Below, one piece after another: positions 56,518 through 64,000 of a DNA stretch of 64,000 nt (position 1 is the first letter of the stretch; every line of letters starts with the position of its first letter). A model generated the notes under the pieces. The model worked only from the letters and a program-made list of their open reading frames with translations. It did not search any database and had not been told where the DNA came from. Location: assembly GCF_020215665.1 (NCBI RefSeq), contig NZ_CP084061.1, forward strand, positions 2,884,001 to 2,948,000, given 5' to 3'. A program made the translations under genes and the position numbers. The DNA is from Blautia parvula. Its GTDB lineage: Bacteria; Bacillota; Clostridia; Lachnospirales; Lachnospiraceae.

Positions 56518-57876
56518 TTAGTTATTGTTACTTCTCTTTTCTTCCAATTGTCTTCTGATCTCTTCACTGTCTGAATCGCTGAGGTCCCAGAAAAAGCACA
56601 CCAGCGCGCCGAGGAAGAACAAAATAGCCGGAAGGAGATTGACTGTAAAGTTAATTCCCCTTAAAGTTTCTGCTGATTGCTGGATATTTGCCTGATAACC
56701 GAAGAATCCCAGAAGGAGGGCTCCTACAGCTCCGCCTACGGCATTACCTGCCTTGGTCGCCAATGTAAACATGGCATAGGATGTCCCATCCGTCCGCACT
56801 CCGCTTTTCAATTCCTGATAATCGATAGCATCTGATGTCATGGACAGTGTGATTGGAAAGGCCAGATTAAACGCTCCGAAAATAATGTGTCCAATGATCA
56901 CTAATACAAGATTATCAAAGGGAGCCAGGTAAACGATCAGCAAGCCAACTCCCTGCATGGCAAGACCCGTCATCAGGGTTCTTTTCTTACCAAATTTGCG
57001 CATAAGCGGCGCCACAAAAAAGGATGCCAGCGTACCGCCTATTGCAGGAATCGTCATAATTACTGCGATCAATGTAAATGCCCCGAGACAATAGATCACA
57101 TAGTAAGTTGTAATAGCAATCCTTCCCATAAAAGCAGTCATCTGAAGCAAAACAATGGCAAATACCAGAATCAAATATTTATTGCTGACGATATTCTTAA
57201 TGGTCACCTTCAACGGTATTTTTTTGTCATTATTACCCGGCATGATCCTTTCTTTACATCCAAGGAAAACACACCAGAATAGAGGTACCGAAATAATACA
57301 ATAAATCATTGCCGTCATGAAATAACCACGGCCTGTCGCTACTTTTGCACCATTGGAAAATGCAAGCATGATAAAGCTGGAACACACATTGATCAGTATC
57401 ATACCAACACCCATACCAACTGAACGGCAGGCATTGATTTTGTTCCTCTCATCCGCATCTGTGGTCATAACGCCAGCCAAAGCGCCGTAAGGAATATTTA
57501 CCAGTGTGTACAGCATACCGGCAATAATATACGTCACGGCAGCCCATGCAATTCCCTTCGTCCCATTTCCAAATGGAGCAGTAAATGTCAATATGATCGC
57601 CAGTGCCAAAAATGGACTGCCAAATGCTATGTACGGACGAAAACGTCCAAATCTGCTCTTTGTGCGTTCTGCAATCGCCCCCATCATGGGGTCATTGATT
57701 CCATCCCAGATCCGTGCGCACAGCATGATAGCAGAAACAGCAACCGGCGCGAGTCCTACAATATCCGTATAAAATATGGTAAGATACGAACCCACAAAAG
57801 TCCAGCCGAACTGGCTTGCCAAATCACCCAGTCCATAGCAGAACATACTCCATTTTGTAACCCTTTTTTCTTTCAT
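56518..57876 (-). CDS. GPH family sugar/glycoside:cation symporter (MelB-like)
   Basis: 452 residues, 12 membrane segments. It starts WSMFCYGLGDLASQFGWTFV, and DGINDPMMGAIAERTKSRFGRFRPYI is the GPH loop with the cation-site acid. Members move glycosides, pentosides or hexuronides with Na+ or H+. It lies between the RpiR regulator and the AraC-type regulator, so it is a second candidate uptake route for the glycoside cluster (or an exporter of a product). Confidence 0.88.
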   Translation of the reverse strand: MKEKRVTKWSMFCYGLGDLASQFGWTFVGSYLTIFYTDIVGLAPVAVSAIMLCARIWDGINDPMMGAIAERTKSRFGRFRPYIAFGSPFLALAIILTFTAPFGNGTKGIAWAAVTYIIAGMLYTLVNIPYGALAGVMTTDADERNKINACRSVGMGVGMILINVCSSFIMLAFSNGAKVATGRGYFMTAMIYCIISVPLFWCVFLGCKERIMPGNNDKKIPLKVTIKNIVSNKYLILVFAIVLLQMTAFMGRIAITTYYVIYCLGAFTLIAVIMTIPAIGGTLASFFVAPLMRKFGKKRTLMTGLAMQGVGLLIVYLAPFDNLVLVIIGHIIFGAFNLAFPITLSMTSDAIDYQELKSGVRTDGTSYAMFTLATKAGNAVGGAVGALLLGFFGYQANIQQSAETLRGINFTVNLLPAILFFLGALVCFFWDLSDSDSEEIRRQLEEKRSNNN

Positions 57877-57997
57877 TGCCTCATCCCTTCATCACTTTCT
57901 TAATTTTTTGATTTTAAATTGTTTTTATTGCAATTATCATAACATATTTCTCTTCATTTCGTTTTATCTGCAATATCAACATGTTGCCGGAATGAGC

Positions 57998-58018
57998 AAA
58001 AGTTTCTCTGCCAGAAAC
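57998..58018 (-). terminator. Weak terminator after the RpiR gene
   Basis: GTTTCT (58002-58007) / AGAAAC (58013-58018), loop CTGCC, followed by TTTTG on the minus strand, 9 bases past the stop. The following 57877-57997 is AT-rich leader DNA of the symporter gene with no clear promoter. Confidence 0.45.
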
Positions 58019-58026
58019 AAAAGAAT

Positions 58027-58803
58027 TTACACCATTACTTTTTCTCTGAATCGGATAGACAAAAGATTAATGTACATGGCAAAACGATAGTCATCAATGA
58101 TCCCCATATCACCCTCAAAACAATAAATATGATCTGCGTACTTTTTAAATTGGGGATAATAGGCATCCGTGAGCACAAACAGGGCCGCGCCCCGTTCTTT
58201 GATTTTCCTGATGATCTCGTTTACATCAACCGCATCAGATACAATGGGGGCAAGCATAATCACCATATCCTTTTCTGTCAGATTTTTGATATCCTCCAGT
58301 TGTTCCGATGCAGAATTTTTTATCTCACTCATATGGCCAGTCATGATCAAATCGCCCTGAAAACGGTATTCAGAAAACACGGTCCCATTGGTATAAAAAT
58401 TAACCTTTTTACTGTTTTGGATTGAATCTATGATCTGATCCATTTTCTCAACACTGATATCCTCCCTCAGATTACTGACCTGTCTCTCCATCAATGCCAG
58501 ATAAGCCACCAGGTCATCTTCATACTTTGCTTTTGCATTAAAAGAAACATATCTGTTTAGCATCTCATAGTTCTTTATCGTATTGATCAGGTTATTCTTA
58601 AAATCCTGAAACCCACGGTAACCCAGCTTTTTACTAAGCCGGCTAATGGTGGTTGGCGAAACATAGCAGAGTTCTGCCAGATCATAGATTGTGCAGTTCT
58701 TTACCTTATGAATATTTTGCAGAATGATTCCCACAACGGTATGGTAAATATCCCCATCTTTGCTATTATTATAATATACCTGCAAGCCTTCCAGTGCGTG
58801 CAT
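58027..58803 (-). CDS. MurR/RpiR family transcriptional regulator
   Basis: 258 residues. The N-terminal HTH_6 (YDLAELCYVSPTTISRL, then KLGYRGFQDFKNNL) precedes a C-terminal SIS domain (about 105-235, VNFYTNGTVFSEYRFQ, MVIMLAPIVSDAVDVNEII) that usually binds a phosphosugar. It is the local candidate to sense a sugar intermediate and control the glycoside genes around it (inference). Confidence 0.88.
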   Translation of the reverse strand: MHALEGLQVYYNNSKDGDIYHTVVGIILQNIHKVKNCTIYDLAELCYVSPTTISRLSKKLGYRGFQDFKNNLINTIKNYEMLNRYVSFNAKAKYEDDLVAYLALMERQVSNLREDISVEKMDQIIDSIQNSKKVNFYTNGTVFSEYRFQGDLIMTGHMSEIKNSASEQLEDIKNLTEKDMVIMLAPIVSDAVDVNEIIRKIKERGAALFVLTDAYYPQFKKYADHIYCFEGDMGIIDDYRFAMYINLLSIRFREKVMV

Positions 58804-58893
58804 ATCAGACCCCTACCTTTCCTTCCATATATAACAATTCTTCTTATACCGTCCATACTACTATAAATGTCTCATAACTTCCAGCAGAAATCT

Positions 58894-59394
58894 CTACCTT
58901 TTTATCCTACGCAGCCGTCTTTCAAATACCGAGACACCTATTCCCACATAATACACACCAGCCGCCATTGATATCAGGATTTTAATGCTTTCTATCAGCC
59001 ATCCCTCTGACATCCTTCCCAGACTACCCAGTGTCAGTGCAAAGCCGCAAAGCCAGGCCGGAAGGTATGGCTTCTCCCGGAATATCACATTTGCAAACAG
59101 GACAGCGCTCCCGCCCATAATAAACAGGACCAGAAAAAGCGCCGCATTTTCATTAAAATACTTACCCAACAATTTTATCTGCCAATCAGCCAGATTTCCC
59201 CAGATAACGCCGCCTGTAAATCCGAGCATGATCCCATTTGCTCTGCATGCCTGATTGCCCGCTGCCACATAAATTCCTGCGCACACCAATGCGATCCAGC
59301 TGCACTCAATACCGATTATTCCTCCGAGTACAGCCCATACAGGCGGCAGCAATGCAACTCCTAACGCTAAAATATATTTTTCTTTTTTTTCCAT
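58894..59394 (-). CDS. DUF1097 small membrane protein
   Basis: 166 residues from the ATG at 59394, with GAGGAG upstream. An in-frame upstream extension of 69 residues overlaps the PhlG-like gene and looks non-native. About five membrane segments (LGVALLPPVWAVLGG, GIYVAAGNQACRANGI, FTGGVIWGNLADWQI). YcdZ/DUF1097 proteins have unknown function. It follows the hydrolase gene across a terminator-like hairpin. Confidence 0.75.
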   Translation of the reverse strand: MEKKEKYILALGVALLPPVWAVLGGIIGIECSWIALVCAGIYVAAGNQACRANGIMLGFTGGVIWGNLADWQIKLLGKYFNENAALFLVLFIMGGSAVLFANVIFREKPYLPAWLCGFALTLGSLGRMSEGWLIESIKILISMAAGVYYVGIGVSVFERRLRRIKR

Positions 59395-59406
59395 GATCTC
59401 CTCACA

Positions 59407-59434
59407 TAAAGAAACGGCCATGTTTCCATGGCCG
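59407..59434 (-). terminator. Terminator at the end of the catabolic operon
   Basis: CGGCCATG (59415-59422) / CATGGCCG (59427-59434) around TTTC, followed by TTTCTTTATG on the minus strand, 16 bases past the hydrolase stop. Confidence 0.65.
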
Positions 59435-59449
59435 GCTCTTTTCATATTT

Positions 59450-60241
59450 CTACTGAATGTTTTGTTCTGCGTACAGCGACGGTAAAATCGATGCCAGATT
59501 TGCCATCTCACAAGCATTGTGTTCTGCCAGGCCCAAGAGTGTATCCAGTGTTTCTCTGGGTGTATCCGGTCCCATAGCACAAAATAATCCGTCAGGTCCA
59601 AACTGATACCCCTTCCAGAACCGGCTTCTCAGCTCAATCCCACTGCCGTCTGCCATTTCTCTGACAAAATGACAGACCACACCGGGCTGAGGGGCTGACA
59701 ACGGTTCTGCGTCGATAGCTTTTGATATCACATTTCCTCCATCTGCCAGCAACAGGGAGGATTCCTTCGCTAATTTCCCATCAATCCCCAGATTTTCCGG
59801 GACAAGATGATCTAAAAATATCAAATCCTCCACACCTTTTCCCACATCTTCACTGGACCATCGAAATCCGGCTTTATAATGGTCCCGCGGATTCCAGATA
59901 CGGTACCGCAAAGTCTGGTCCTCTTTTGACCACCAGTTATTCCAGAACTGATACATTTGAAAAGTCACTCCGGGCATTTTGTTCAGCATGGCAACGTATC
60001 CACCGCCATTTGGAAGCGTACATACTCCATACTCACACTTCATATACCCGTCCTTCAAAATATCATTCATATTGCCATTTTCTGCAAGAAGAGCATCTTC
60101 TACTGGTATTTCCTGTCTGCTTCGCAGATATTCCAGTGCCTCTTTTGCTGGTGTGGCAGGCTGCCTGTTCAAATATTTAGCATAAGGCTGACGCTTCTCT
60201 TCCTCCGTCAATTCCGGCTTTTGAATGGCTCTGCTTTTCAT
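59450..60241 (-). CDS. PhlG/phloretin-hydrolase family zinc C-C hydrolase
   Basis: 263 residues. It matches the DAPG-hydrolase fold: FQMYQFWNNWWSKED (94-108), RYRIWNPRDH (112-121), and the paired ligand motif H241-x3-E245 (EHNACEM). H121, H241, E245 and an acid near E149 would be the zinc ligands by analogy with PhlG (H, E, H, E). PhlG removes an acetyl group from diacetylphloroglucinol; phloretin hydrolase of gut Eubacterium cleaves phloretin to phloroglucinol and a phenylpropionate. It lies 22 bases after a TIM-barrel isomerase gene. Aglycone cleavage after deglycosylation is my inference. Confidence 0.75.
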   Translation of the reverse strand: MKSRAIQKPELTEEEKRQPYAKYLNRQPATPAKEALEYLRSRQEIPVEDALLAENGNMNDILKDGYMKCEYGVCTLPNGGGYVAMLNKMPGVTFQMYQFWNNWWSKEDQTLRYRIWNPRDHYKAGFRWSSEDVGKGVEDLIFLDHLVPENLGIDGKLAKESSLLLADGGNVISKAIDAEPLSAPQPGVVCHFVREMADGSGIELRSRFWKGYQFGPDGLFCAMGPDTPRETLDTLLGLAEHNACEMANLASILPSLYAEQNIQ

Positions 60242-60263
60242 GGTGATTCCCCCATTTTTTCTA

Positions 60264-61184
60264 TTATATTACATACTGTTCCATATACCGTTTACTGAGC
60301 TTCAGGCTGTTCAGAATAGCTTCTTCTGTACCCTCAAACGCCTTATCCTCTACTTCGATACAAGTATACCCATCGTATCCTATATCTGTCAATGCACTGA
60401 CATATCTTCCCCAGTCTACATCCCCCAGCCCCGGTAGCTTCGGTGACATAAATTCAAGCGGATACGCCATAATCCCGGCACTGTCCAATCTGTCCTGATA
60501 TATTTTGATATCCTTATAATGCACATGAAAAATTTTGTCTTTAAACTCATAAATTGGTTTTATATAATCTATCATCTGCCATACAAAATGAGATGGATCA
60601 TAATTAAGTCCAAGATATTCACTTGGCAGGATTTCAAATACCTTTTTCCAGACTGCAGGAGTGGTCATCAGATTCTGCCCACCCGGCCACTGATCCGGTC
60701 CAAATAGCATGGGACAGTTTTCAATAGCAATCCTTACAGAATACTTTTCAGCCGTTTCTATGATTTCCGGCCAGATTTCCTTCACTAATTCCAGATTCTG
60801 CTCCACGTTTTTCGTCTGGTCTCTTCCTATAAATGTCGTAACCATTCCCACACCAAGTTTTGCACTTGCCTGTATCAATGCCTTTAAATGAGAGACTGCC
60901 AGGCATCTCTTTTCAGGATCAGCATCCATAGTATTGGGATAATAAGCCAAAGAAGAAATTTCTACCTTCCTCTTCCCAGCATATTCCAGAATATGCTGTG
61001 CGTAAGTATCATCCTCTATAACACGCTCTGCGTCAATATGTGACACGCCTGCATATCTTCTCTCTGCTTTTCCCTTTGGCCAGCAGGCAACCTCCACACA
61101 CCCGAATCCTAATTCTGATGCTGTATCCATCATTTCTTCATAACTGCTCTGCTCTAAAATGGCAGATACAAAACCTAATTTCAT
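60264..61184 (-). CDS. Sugar phosphate isomerase/epimerase-like TIM barrel
   Basis: 306 residues of the AP_endonuc_2 (xylose isomerase-like) family. Likely divalent-metal ligands, in strand order, are the Glu in RIAIENCPM, the Asp in GLNYDPSHF, the His in FHVHYKD and the Glu in CIEVEDKAF. In clusters with Gfo/Idh/MocA enzymes such proteins epimerise, isomerise or hydrate 3-keto-sugar intermediates. Exact reaction unknown. It lies 15 bases after the oxidoreductase gene. Confidence 0.82.
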   Translation of the reverse strand: MKLGFVSAILEQSSYEEMMDTASELGFGCVEVACWPKGKAERRYAGVSHIDAERVIEDDTYAQHILEYAGKRKVEISSLAYYPNTMDADPEKRCLAVSHLKALIQASAKLGVGMVTTFIGRDQTKNVEQNLELVKEIWPEIIETAEKYSVRIAIENCPMLFGPDQWPGGQNLMTTPAVWKKVFEILPSEYLGLNYDPSHFVWQMIDYIKPIYEFKDKIFHVHYKDIKIYQDRLDSAGIMAYPLEFMSPKLPGLGDVDWGRYVSALTDIGYDGYTCIEVEDKAFEGTEEAILNSLKLSKRYMEQYVI

Positions 61185-61199
61185 GATGACACCCCCTGT

Positions 61200-62309
61200 T
61201 TATAATCGGATTTCCTTACCAAGTTCATCGGACTGATAAATCGCTTCCAAAATCTGTGTGACAACAAAGGCCTGTTCAGGCTTTACCAAAGGCTCTGTGT
61301 CATTCAGAACCGCATTCAGCCAATGTTCTGCTTCTATTACTCCCGGATCCCCTGCTCCGCCTTCAAAATAAGCCACATTTCCTTTTGCGGATATTTTTTC
61401 TTCCATAAGCTGACCATTCTTCCCTCGGTTATAGATCAGTTCATCTACCGGATATCCCATACCTGAACGGATTTCCGCCCCTGCCTTAGTTCCGCAAAGT
61501 GTTGTAGACGCCTCTCTGGAATCCAGCATATTGATCGCCCAGGCTGCTTCCAGATTGATCACAGAGCCATCCTTCATTTTGATAAAGCCCATGGCAGAAT
61601 CTTCAACCTCATACGTGTCAGGGTCCCATGCCCCAAATTCATTTCCTTCAGTAGCTTGCTGTAAATGTCCCAGTTTATAGAAAACTTTTCCTGTTACACT
61701 CTCCGGCTCATAGTTGTCCATCATCCACAGAGTGATGTCTAATGCATGGGTTCCGATATCAATCAGCGGCCCTCCGCCCTGCAGCGCTTTATTCGGAAAA
61801 ACACCCCAGGTGGGCACTGCTCTTCTTCTTACGGCATGTGCTTTTCCATAATAAATTTCACCAAGCTCTCCGCTTTCGCAGGATTTTTTCAAATTTTGGA
61901 CCTCTGGTCTGAAGCGGTTCTGATAACCTATCGTAAACTTTTTACCGGATTTTTTCCATGCATCCAGCATCTTCTTTGCATCCTCTGTGTTGTGGGCCAT
62001 GGGTTTTTCACACAATACATGCTTCCCCGCTTCAAAAGCCGCAACCGTGGCCGGACAATGGACCACATTTGGAGTCAGCACATGTACCACATCGATTTCC
62101 TTGTCCTTCAGCATTTCATTGTAATCTGTGTATACCTTTGCATTTTCTGTTCCGTATTCTTTGGCAGCTTTCTCTGCACGTTCTTTAATAATATCGCAAA
62201 AAGCTGTCATTTCACACTTATCGCTCTGGCTCTTCAATGCCGGCATATGCTTGTTATTGGCAATTCCGCCGCAGCCGATCAATCCAATCTGTAATTTTCC
62301 GTTCTTCAT
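61200..62309 (-). CDS. Gfo/Idh/MocA family NAD(P)-dependent oxidoreductase (DgpA-like candidate)
   Basis: 369 residues. The N-terminal Rossmann fold has GLIGCGGIANNKHMPAL, and the catalytic-lysine motif CEKPMAHN has K102. The C-terminal domain has GYQNRFRPEV and GGGPLIDIGTHALD, with D184 and H188 as the likely catalytic acid/base pair. Relatives oxidise a sugar hydroxyl, and in gut C-glycoside pathways DgpA oxidises C3 of the glucosyl group. It lies 13 bases after the alpha-like deglycosidase gene, which fits that role. Confidence 0.85.
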   Translation of the reverse strand: MKNGKLQIGLIGCGGIANNKHMPALKSQSDKCEMTAFCDIIKERAEKAAKEYGTENAKVYTDYNEMLKDKEIDVVHVLTPNVVHCPATVAAFEAGKHVLCEKPMAHNTEDAKKMLDAWKKSGKKFTIGYQNRFRPEVQNLKKSCESGELGEIYYGKAHAVRRRAVPTWGVFPNKALQGGGPLIDIGTHALDITLWMMDNYEPESVTGKVFYKLGHLQQATEGNEFGAWDPDTYEVEDSAMGFIKMKDGSVINLEAAWAINMLDSREASTTLCGTKAGAEIRSGMGYPVDELIYNRGKNGQLMEEKISAKGNVAYFEGGAGDPGVIEAEHWLNAVLNDTEPLVKPEQAFVVTQILEAIYQSDELGKEIRL

Positions 62310-62322
62310 ACTTATCTCCCCT

Positions 62323-63288
62323 TTACGAATTTAAAATCTTAGTATTCAATGCTACAAAGTGTTTCAACTGCTCTTCTGAATCAATAGTTTCATCAAAATG
62401 ATGCCCCTCATACTCGCTTGCAATATAACCTTTATATCCCAGATCCCGAATTGTTGTAACAATCTCTTCAAACGGAATACATTCATCGTGTTCATCGTTA
62501 TCCAGATAATAAAATTTTCCATGGATATAGAACGCACAATCAATGATATCCTTGAGCTGCTCTATTCGTGCCGGTGCACTGAATTTTGCAAACATTTCTT
62601 CGGCTGTATGTTTTTCAATTTCATTAAAATCCCCGTTTAAGATCCGGTCAAGATCTCCACCTTTTTTATGTAGTTCCGTGATTTCCTGTATCTTATCTTT
62701 TCTGCATCCAAAAGAAATCGCCTGATCAATATACAGCTGATGAGGGTATTTCTGGAAAATGCTAAAATCAGGTACAAATCCAAGCACGCCCCTTCCCTCA
62801 TTCTTCATAATAGAAAAATACTCTTTCCATACAGGTACTTCCGGATGATGTGGGTGATGCATCTCAATGGTTAGTTTCATGCCCAGTTTCTTGCAGAACG
62901 GAATCATTTTTCGGAAAATATCCGGTGAAATCGCGTGCTGCGTTCTGACCATTGGAAATCCGGCTTTTTTCGCATATATTAAATCATTTTTAGTAAACTG
63001 GATGATTTCCTCTTCTGTCAGATCTCTGTCTGTCCTTATTCCCATATCAATATACGCACTCCAGCAAACAGGTTCAAGCTCATATTTTTCAAGCAGACTT
63101 TTGAACTCTGCCAGCCAATTATCCGATGGATACGGATATTCCGGGACCATCTGTGCTGCTACAATTTCAATCCCCTCATATCCCATATCCTTAGCCTTTT
63201 TCAGAACCCCTTCCAAATCCAGTTTTTCATGGATATATTCTGTTGAAAAACTATATAAAGAGATTCCCAATTTAATATCCTGCTTCAT
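62323..63288 (-). CDS. TIM-barrel protein resembling C-glycoside deglycosidase alpha subunit (DgpC/CarC-like)
   Basis: 321 residues of the AP_endonuc_2 family. The metal and catalytic positions I can see are E142-M-H144-H145 (TIEMHHPHHPE), D174 (FVPDF), H256 (YIHGKFYYL) and E292 (IASEYEGHH). Characterised C-glycoside deglycosidase alpha subunits are TIM-barrel proteins that use a metal-bound site and a nearby His to eliminate the aglycone from a 3-keto C-glycoside. The DUF6379 protein encoded 12 bases upstream is the matching beta subunit. An ordinary sugar isomerase is the alternative. Confidence 0.75.
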   Translation of the reverse strand: MKQDIKLGISLYSFSTEYIHEKLDLEGVLKKAKDMGYEGIEIVAAQMVPEYPYPSDNWLAEFKSLLEKYELEPVCWSAYIDMGIRTDRDLTEEEIIQFTKNDLIYAKKAGFPMVRTQHAISPDIFRKMIPFCKKLGMKLTIEMHHPHHPEVPVWKEYFSIMKNEGRGVLGFVPDFSIFQKYPHQLYIDQAISFGCRKDKIQEITELHKKGGDLDRILNGDFNEIEKHTAEEMFAKFSAPARIEQLKDIIDCAFYIHGKFYYLDNDEHDECIPFEEIVTTIRDLGYKGYIASEYEGHHFDETIDSEEQLKHFVALNTKILNS

Positions 63289-63300
63289 ATATGTTCCCTC

Positions 63301-63717
63301 CTATTCCGCAATCTTTTTCTCCGTAACATCACTTTCCAACACCAGATATTGGCCGAAATAACCGGTATACGGAACTCTGTGTTTCATATATACATTCAGT
63401 TCATGAACTCCCGCTTCAAGGCCTCCATCTCTGAATACCTTTACCGTACCCTTGTCCCGCACAAACCAGTATTCTTTAAAACACTCTGAAAGTTCATCCA
63501 TGAGAAATAATTTATTATTGACTTGCAGTTGAATGTCCTCTTTGGGAATCTCAATCCCATCTATTTTAAAGGTAAGTGCTTCGATACAGCTTAAAAAAGC
63601 TCCGCGATAGGACGGATATTTAATATCAAACTCATATCCTGTCTTTAAGCCATCCACGAACGTATTCCTGATATTCCCTTTGCAGATTAATATTTTATTA
63701 TATGCCTGAAAATCCAT
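63301..63717 (-). CDS. DUF6379 / C-glycoside deglycosidase beta-subunit-like protein
   Basis: 138 residues, all-beta in appearance, with no signal peptide or membrane segment. FVDGLKTGYEFDIKYPSYRGAFLSCIEAL and GGLEAGVHELNVYMKHRVPYTGYF are the recognisable parts. This small family (DUF6379, renamed for the beta subunit of C-glycoside deglycosidase) forms a stable complex with a TIM-barrel alpha subunit. Here the two genes are adjacent in the expected way. Recognition is from family memory. Confidence 0.72.
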   Translation of the reverse strand: MDFQAYNKILICKGNIRNTFVDGLKTGYEFDIKYPSYRGAFLSCIEALTFKIDGIEIPKEDIQLQVNNKLFLMDELSECFKEYWFVRDKGTVKVFRDGGLEAGVHELNVYMKHRVPYTGYFGQYLVLESDVTEKKIAE

Positions 63718-63734
63718 AACATCTGCTCCCCTTT

Positions 63735-64000
63735 CTATTTTTCAAATTCCACTGCCTTTCCTGTTGCAGAAGATTTCCGCACTGCATCCATCAGGCACAA
63801 TACCCGTCTTACTTCCGAAAGCCGGATTGCATCCTCTTCCAGCCCTTTTCTCGCATTAATGTAATTCACAAAGAAATCCCTATGCTCTGTATGTACTTCC
63901 GGTAATTCCTCCTCATACAGTAATCCCGGTTCCGGCTCGCCAAAGCTTCTGGTGGGGCCAGCGGAAGTCATGGTCAGTTTTCCGGGAACGCTCTCCAAAA
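63735..64000 (-). CDS. Gfo/Idh/MocA family oxidoreductase, C-terminal part (partial)
   Basis: The last 87 codons are in view; the gene continues past the window edge. The reading ends ELPEVHTEHRDFFVNYINAR, then EDAIRLSEVRRVLCLMDAVR, SSATGKAVEFE. This is the typical Gfo/Idh/MocA C-terminal pattern in which a helix is followed by S-x-x-x-GK-x-V. It is a second oxidoreductase of the operon, 17 bases upstream of the DUF6379 gene. It might act in the reverse step (reducing the freed 3-keto-sugar) or on another substrate. Confidence 0.7.
   Translation of the reverse strand, partial: LESVPGKLTMTSAGPTRSFGEPEPGLLYEEELPEVHTEHRDFFVNYINARKGLEEDAIRLSEVRRVLCLMDAVRKSSATGKAVEFEK

Noticed and set aside
58894-59601. 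Longer DUF1097 reading starting at 59601
   Set aside because: The extra 69 codons overlap the hydrolase gene and the terminator hairpin and encode a non-membrane, low-complexity-like stretch. GAGGAG marks the start at 59394.

Overview
The window looks like a piece of a Lachnospiraceae (Clostridium cluster XIVa, Blautia/Dorea-like) chromosome. It has a Gram-positive CodY, an HrcA/CIRCE heat-shock circuit, a sporulation sigma-K, RNase J, IreB and the conserved ireB-ruvX-DUF1292-mltG-trmR-trhP gene order, SPII lipoproteins feeding ABC importers, and strong AGGAGG-type ribosome binding sites. Almost every gene is on the minus strand. The exceptions are a small Xre regulator, sigK and an HPr-like gene. 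I saw no rRNA, tRNA, CRISPR array or intact insertion sequence.

Layout. 1-5.5 kb: a carbohydrate ABC importer (solute-binding lipoprotein plus two permeases, the second cut by the window edge) with a YesM/YesN-type two-component system. 5.5-17 kb: housekeeping genes (cell-wall amidase, guaB, a DUF6106-like membrane protein, groES-groEL, codY, then topA-dprA-comM). The codY-topA gap holds a 58-bp tandem repeat joined to a 243-bp near-palindrome. The gap upstream of comM holds a 74-bp tandem repeat. 17.7-27 kb: an AraC regulator, Xre regulator, sigK, then a long operon for tRNA wobble modification, RNA decay and cell-wall/signalling functions, then mtaB and a divergent HPr-like gene lacking the active histidine. 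27-38 kb: thiI, a cysteine desulfurase, rsmE, prmA, two transporters, an Old Yellow Enzyme-type ene-reductase and two paralogous GntR regulators. 38-50 kb: hrcA-grpE-dnaK-dnaJ, an ECF sigma/anti-sigma pair, nhaC, uvrB, then a remnant of a tyrosine recombinase next to an unusual palindromic element with pseudoknot potential.

50-64 kb is the accessory region of most interest. It has a complete RbsB/RbsC/RbsA/RbsC-type ABC importer, an AraC-type response regulator with a degenerate receiver, a GPH-family symporter, an RpiR regulator and a small DUF1097 membrane protein. Above these lies a tight six-gene catabolic run: a Gfo/Idh/MocA oxidoreductase (partial), a DUF6379/C-glycoside-deglycosidase beta-like protein, a TIM-barrel protein with the features of the C-glycoside deglycosidase alpha subunit, a second Gfo/Idh/MocA oxidoreductase, a second TIM-barrel isomerase, and a zinc hydrolase of the PhlG/phloretin-hydrolase family. 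I infer a pathway for plant polyphenol C-glycosides: import, oxidation of the sugar at C3, cleavage of the sugar-aglycone C-C bond, then hydrolysis of an acylphloroglucinol aglycone. The family assignments are fairly firm. The substrate is a hypothesis.
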